A stretch of 9,435 nucleotides of DNA from Desulfobacterales bacterium. Its GTDB lineage: Bacteria > Desulfobacterota > Desulfobacteria > Desulfobacterales > ETH-SRB1. Shown one piece after another: positions 6,501 to 9,435 of this stretch. The position numbers were made by a program, and so were the translations under genes. The notes beneath the pieces were generated by a model, which saw only the letters and a list, made by a program, of their open reading frames with translations, was not told the origin of the DNA and made no database searches. Every line of letters starts with the position of its first letter. Position 1 is the stretch's first letter. Location of the stretch: positions 1-9,435 of the forward strand of contig JASEIZ010000043.1 in assembly GCA_030017395.1 (NCBI GenBank). Direction: 5' to 3'.

Positions 6501-7310
6501 GTAATCAGATCGTACTTTAAGCCGGTCATATAAGCCTTCTTTGACAATTTTTTCATTAAAGCGCTTAAATTCGTCTGCTCCAAGAATAAACATCAAAGAA
6601 ACACCCGCCGAGTCCCGTCCTCTTACCTCGAGACGATCTATGCTGTTTAAAACGGCATTTATTTTTTTATAGACGATGAAAGATTCGGCAGGAGGTTCGG
6701 CAACAACGGAAATCAACTCTTTTATTTTTTGTATATTTTCTGTTATCTCCTTTGTAATGCACCATTCAAAGTCCTTGAGGCTCTCGATGCTGCGGAACAT
6801 AATATTTACCGAGCCGGAATCAAGGTATCCCATATTCTCTGCGAGCGCTTTTGATTCCGCATCAATTACAGATGAAAGCCGGGCGGCAAGCTTGGAAAGG
6901 CTGTTCTGAATCGATTTGTTTATAGCTATATCATAAAACAGATTCTGTCCCTTTAACGCTTTAACCAACTTTACCAGAGAGGCAATATGTTTTTCACCGC
7001 CAAGATAATCCGAAGCAAAAACCTGTTTGTCTTTTATGCAATTATTATAACCACAAGATTCAACCCTCTTAACCATCTCCTCCAGCATGGCCGTGTCAAC
7101 GCAACCGCTTGCCTGTTTGCTGTTTTTAAAGGAAACAATCCCTGCTAATCCGCAAAAGAGGATGTTTTCACTGCACGGAAAAAAGACTATCGAATTGTCC
7201 GGAACACCGGCCGGATTTTTCCCAAAATGGACTTCAGCCAGAAGAAAATAAAGGGCTCTGCCATATACAGACCTGCAAAAACCGGATAATTTGTTTTTAA
7301 GTTTATTCAC
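3558..7310 (-). CDS. giant GlmS-like protein: class II glutamine amidotransferase plus two SIS domains with an unassigned C-terminal domain
   Basis: GlmS proper makes glucosamine-6-phosphate from fructose-6-phosphate and glutamine; it has about 610 residues, whereas this one has 1250. Candidate nucleophile Cys53 opens CGLAGIVSF at 53-61. About 150 extra residues precede RLEVRGRDSAG (226-236), and further extra sequence precedes TRWASMG (341-347, usually TRWATHG). Oxyanion-hole NG is at 377-378, glutamine-binding Asp at 404, and a hydrophilic linker at about 488-505. PHYFLKEI (553-560) leads into SIS 1 (about 606-745; TQSGTTTDT 671-679, SVASTKAF 723-730) and SIS 2 (about 790-925). Glu815 and His831 keep the 16-residue spacing of E. 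coli Glu488 and His504. The GlmS C-tail AKSVTVE reappears as AKTVTVG at 1040-1046, far from SIS 2. Residues 1050-1250 are unrecognised. The usual CGTS of SIS 1 reads VGQG, so substrate preference may differ. The only possible start is GTG 7310, without a visible ribosome site, 12 bases after kdnB. Housekeeping GlmS activity is doubtful; an amino-sugar or ammonia role linked to kdnAB is inference. Confidence 0.8.
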   Translation of the reverse strand: MNKLKNKLSGFCRSVYGRALYFLLAEVHFGKNPAGVPDNSIVFFPCSENILFCGLAGIVSFKNSKQASGCVDTAMLEEMVKRVESCGYNNCIKDKQVFASDYLGGEKHIASLVKLVKALKGQNLFYDIAINKSIQNSLSKLAARLSSVIDAESKALAENMGYLDSGSVNIMFRSIESLKDFEWCITKEITENIQKIKELISVVAEPPAESFIVYKKINAVLNSIDRLEVRGRDSAGVSLMFILGADEFKRFNEKIVKEGLYDRLKVRSDYKVLINNSISINENVTTEGNEKAAIAFTYKIAAEIGNLGDNIKFLRRQIAGDLVLQTLISFPHLYHTVLSHTRWASMGVISEPNCHPVDNKTLNNPAGERGIIHVCLNGDIDNYMDLKSKYESEVGLIHKDITTDTKIIPLWIDRYIQQGFGVEEAFRLAACDFEGSHAICMHTDLAPGKLFLAQKGSGQTIFVGMANDFYMPTSEVYGFIEETTDYIKMNGEKETDNTNGKTNGQIVILDQTSAGGLDGIKAMFYDGTRIILEEKDVKHSDITSRDIDRQAFPHYFLKEIMESPDSVEKTLQNRWKIKDEEGKKYEIMLEESALPQSIQNALANNKIRRIFFVGQGTAGVAAMVCADILNYYMEDRSLLINAMKASELSGFKLNDHDNAVSMEDTLVVAITQSGTTTDTNCAIDMVKQRGAYTLGIVNRRDSDITFKLDGVMYTSTGRDIEMSVASTKAFYSQIVAGAVLGLYIASLKGRRDDAFVTKEIKQLIELPLYMRKILAMREQIRISAQRLAVKKTHWAAVGSGHNKAAADEIRIKLSELCYKTISSDFVEDKKHIDLSSEPLIIVCAAGTRGGVLGDIVKDAAIFQSHKATSVVIADEGENRFNGYAEDVFHVPRVSSHIAPIVNTLVGHIWGYYAALAINEGSRFMYNFNTEIQNLIEDHTSKGMDAYEVILEKSFRERIAQFYAEFRKKLQNNFPYAMGFESASDLILLLKYLSGRLPVSDFELDFGIKGTPLNMLSKLFRCLGDSINSMARPVDAIKHQAKTVTVGTSRISERIEGILFEALTANRLNVSQLINKNIVVLKNLQDIVADIEGSILYKISGLNLLGEPTDETTIEIMDKKGTLCDIPSRVEKDIILKGTKRIIVREGNIYIGIGKRDDRSIIIIPVISDSHATPNMLEYLLLLHISFKERVSTSTKIRALGGKYERIKNIVQESSVVWDDKYIEMVDMRSLFGISAEKISEIILARVICQT

Positions 7311-7322
7311 CAGGGTAGTTAT

Positions 7323-8390
7323 TTACATCCTCCGGTATAGCTTTTTTATTTTATCTCTGGTCATTATTTCCTTCCAGCCTGCCCCCAAGGCATTCTCCCA
7401 GAGCGGTTCGAGAACAAGAGCAACATCGACCATTTTTTCAAGCTGATCCTTTTCAACGTCTGCAACAATGTTGCGCGGAAGGCAAACAGCATGTTTATCC
7501 GCCATCCTGCGAAACTCATTAACCCCGTCAGGATAATATTCATCAAGATAGTCAAAAACTATGCAGTTACCTATTCCGTGGTGAAGACCAAGCACAAAAG
7601 AAAGCCCGTATGAAAGCGCATGACATATTCCCACCTGAGAATAGGCAATGCTCATCCCTCCACAATATGAGGCCATCATCAGTTTGTCGTCGCTATCATC
7701 GCCGCCATCCAAAAAAACCTCTCTGCAAAGCTCTAAAGCCTTTTCACCATAAGCCTTGCTGAAAGCATTAAGATATGTGCCGTTTAACGATTCCACACAA
7801 TGTATGTAAGTATCCATCCCTGTATAAAAACGCTGGTCAGCCGGCGCTCCTGCAACCAGCTCGGGATCAAGCACAATCTGGTCAAAAACCGTGTGGTCTG
7901 AATTTATTCCCAGCTTTTTTTCAGGACCTGAAAGAACTGTAGTGCGTGATACTTCGGCTCCTGTCCCTGAAAGGGTGGGAACGCCAACATGATAAACCGC
8001 TGGGTTTTTTATTAGGTCCCAACCCTGGTAATCTGCGGCAGAACCCGGATTTGTCAGCATCAGAGAAACCGCCTTGGCAAGATCCATGGCGCTTCCGCCG
8101 CCTATACCGACAACACCGTCCGGCGGTCTGTTTGAATATCCCTTAACACGCCGTGTAAGATCGTCAACATAAGCTGTTTTAGGCTCGTCATCAACATTAA
8201 CCCATATTATAAAATCTTTGTTTTTTGTGGATATCCTTTTTGCCAGCCTGCTTTGCTTAAACACGTCATCGACTAAAAAAACAATAAAAGAATCGTCCTC
8301 GCTGCGTTTTTCAGCAAGAATATCATCAAGCTGGTCAAAGCAGCCCCTGCCGAAAACAACCCGTGAAACCATTTTGAAATTACGAAACAT
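7323..8390 (-). CDS. kdnB: KdnB-like Kdo 8-oxidase (iron-type alcohol dehydrogenase family)
   Basis: KdnB of Shewanella oneidensis oxidises the C8 hydroxyl of Kdo to an aldehyde, using a metal and O2 rather than NAD(P)+. It is the first step to 8-amino-Kdo. This 355-residue protein has the group III (iron-type) alcohol dehydrogenase fold: an N-terminal alpha/beta part with GIGGGSAMDLAK at 95-106, then a helical metal-binding part. By alignment with FucO, the metal ligands are Asp193, His197, His257 and His271; the 14-residue gap between the last two is the same as in FucO. The second, non-ligand His of FucO (His267) falls on Tyr261, consistent with a branch apart from ordinary alcohol dehydrogenases. 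Length and N-terminus (VVFGRGCFDQLDD) fit my memory of KdnB, and the adjacent aminotransferase gene makes the KdnA/KdnB pairing the best reading. ATG 8390 is preceded by an AAGGGATGG stretch, and kdnA ends 23 bases upstream. A dehydrogenase of another sugar is the alternative. Confidence 0.8.
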   Translation of the reverse strand: MFRNFKMVSRVVFGRGCFDQLDDILAEKRSEDDSFIVFLVDDVFKQSRLAKRISTKNKDFIIWVNVDDEPKTAYVDDLTRRVKGYSNRPPDGVVGIGGGSAMDLAKAVSLMLTNPGSAADYQGWDLIKNPAVYHVGVPTLSGTGAEVSRTTVLSGPEKKLGINSDHTVFDQIVLDPELVAGAPADQRFYTGMDTYIHCVESLNGTYLNAFSKAYGEKALELCREVFLDGGDDSDDKLMMASYCGGMSIAYSQVGICHALSYGLSFVLGLHHGIGNCIVFDYLDEYYPDGVNEFRRMADKHAVCLPRNIVADVEKDQLEKMVDVALVLEPLWENALGAGWKEIMTRDKIKKLYRRM

Positions 8391-8413
8391 ATAACCATCC
8401 CTTTAGAACTTCT

Positions 8414-9435
8414 TTATTGTGTTTTAATTACTTTAACAATTTTCTCTATCCGCTGCCCAAGCTCATCCTCTGTCCATGAAAGCTTTATCAGCATTGATAT
8501 GGTTCTGCTCATTATTTGATCAGACTGGGAAAGATCTATTTTTTCATAGTCCGGACGATTTTCGAGCAGCTCTATGGGCAGTCTTGCCGCAGATTTCAAC
8601 TTTTTCAAGTGATCCCATTGCTTTATATAATGCCAGTTGTTGGCATACCAGTAGAAACAGCCGTCAACGCCCGCTCTTCCCAGTTCGCCTGCGATCTTGC
8701 GAGCCTTTGATTCGTCCGGAAGAAAAAAGCAAAGAAAGGTAGCTGTATCCCCTTTTTCATCAGGTATTCTTCTAAAAGTGATCTCCGGGAACTCCGACAT
8801 GGCATCTTTTATGGCTTTTTTATGCGCCCGCTGTTTTTTTAGGATATAATCCATCTTTCTTAACTGTGCCAATCCAACAGCCGCATTCAGCTCACTGATC
8901 CGAAAATTTGTTCCAAGAATCGGATGGCTTTCGAGCCCCCTGTCGCTGCCGATATGATCATGACCATGGTCTGAATAACCTTCAGCAATTATATAAAGCT
9001 CTTTATCGTCGGTTACTATTGCCCCGCCTTCGCCACACGTAATGGTTTTAACGGGATCAAAAGAAAAACAGCCCATTTGCCCGAATGTGCCTAACGCTTT
9101 TCCGTTAAAGGAGCCGCCAAGCGCTTGACAGGCATCTTCTATCAAAACCAGCTTTTTTTGGTCGCAAAGATATTTTATTTCATTAATACGAGCCATTGAA
9201 CCGCACATGTGAACCGGCAATACAGCTTTTGTGCGCCGGGTAATAACCGCATTGACAGCATCGGGATTAAGACACAAGGTCTCGTCTATTTCAGCAAAAA
9301 CCGGCACAGCGCCTGCTTCAAGCACAGCCTCTATGGTTGCTACAAATGTAAAGGGCGGGACAATAACTTCATCTCCAGCCCCCACTCCGCATGCAGACAG
9401 AGCTATGCTAAGCGCTGCCGTACCACTCGAACACA
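8414..9435 (-). CDS. kdnA: KdnA-like 8-amino-3,8-dideoxy-Kdo transaminase (DegT/DnrJ/EryC1/StrS family), 5' end outside the window
   Basis: KdnA is a PLP-dependent sugar aminotransferase that converts the 8-oxo product of KdnB to 8-amino-3,8-dideoxy-Kdo with glutamate as amino donor. The frame is open to the window edge: 16 codons before GTG 9385 read CSSGTAALSIALSACG, the family's phosphate-binding SSGTAAL segment. The gene is therefore cut, and GTG 9385 is an internal valine codon. 339 residues are visible; the family is usually near 390, so about 50 are missing. Key motifs are VPPFTFVAT, IEDACQALGG with the PLP-contacting Asp, and SFDPVKTITCGEGG with the Schiff-base lysine at codon 9047-9049. 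The fold alone covers many amino sugars, so the specific call rests on the neighbouring kdnB. It is the first visible gene of a minus-strand operon whose promoter and any upstream genes are out of view. Confidence 0.78.
   Translation of the reverse strand, partial: CSSGTAALSIALSACGVGAGDEVIVPPFTFVATIEAVLEAGAVPVFAEIDETLCLNPDAVNAVITRRTKAVLPVHMCGSMARINEIKYLCDQKKLVLIEDACQALGGSFNGKALGTFGQMGCFSFDPVKTITCGEGGAIVTDDKELYIIAEGYSDHGHDHIGSDRGLESHPILGTNFRISELNAAVGLAQLRKMDYILKKQRAHKKAIKDAMSEFPEITFRRIPDEKGDTATFLCFFLPDESKARKIAGELGRAGVDGCFYWYANNWHYIKQWDHLKKLKSAARLPIELLENRPDYEKIDLSQSDQIMSRTISMLIKLSWTEDELGQRIEKIVKVIKTQ

Noticed and set aside
8388..9385. Start of the aminotransferase at GTG 9385
   Set aside because: The conserved SSGTAAL segment is encoded upstream of it in the same open frame, so the gene continues past the window edge.

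Overview
The window looks like a chromosomal segment of a Gram-negative bacterium, because two genes match the pathway for an amino form of Kdo, the sugar that anchors LPS to lipid A. Base composition is moderate, by eye a little under 50% G+C. The family mix, the dispersed hairpin repeats and the very long GlmS-like protein remind me of Desulfobacterota-type (deltaproteobacterial) genomes. That placement is a guess from pattern, not a demonstrated result.

Layout. Positions 1-167 are non-coding and hold one degenerate hairpin repeat. A plus-strand gene at 168-1130 encodes the ATP-pyrophosphatase/synthetase half of GMP synthase without a glutaminase half. Positions 1131-1339 are an intergenic stretch with a GC-rich palindrome, a dispersed inverted repeat and a plausible promoter/operator in front of argJ. 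argJ (1340-2524, arginine biosynthesis) and an rluB/rsuA-type pseudouridine synthase gene (2528-3229) lie 3 bases apart and read as one transcription unit. Positions 3230-3557 separate convergent genes and consist largely of nested repeats: heptamer arrays in opposite orientation around a 137-base inverted-repeat element with two hairpins.

The rest (3558-9435) is a minus-strand operon, read from right to left: kdnA (aminotransferase, cut by the window edge), kdnB (metal-dependent Kdo 8-oxidase), and a 1250-residue GlmS-like glutamine amidotransferase/SIS-domain protein. Gaps are 23 and 12 bases. KdnB and KdnA together would turn Kdo into 8-amino-3,8-dideoxy-Kdo before it enters LPS. The giant GlmS-like protein is the least understood part. 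It has an internal rather than N-terminal candidate catalytic cysteine, two large insertions in the glutaminase domain, recognisable counterparts of the isomerase catalytic residues including a displaced C-tail motif, and an unassigned C-terminal domain of about 200 residues. Its place in the operon suggests a role in amino-sugar supply for the same cell-surface product, which is inference.

Most worth following: the GlmS-like protein beside kdnAB, and the intergenic hairpin repeats, whose three copies in this window differ mainly by pair-preserving changes in the stem.
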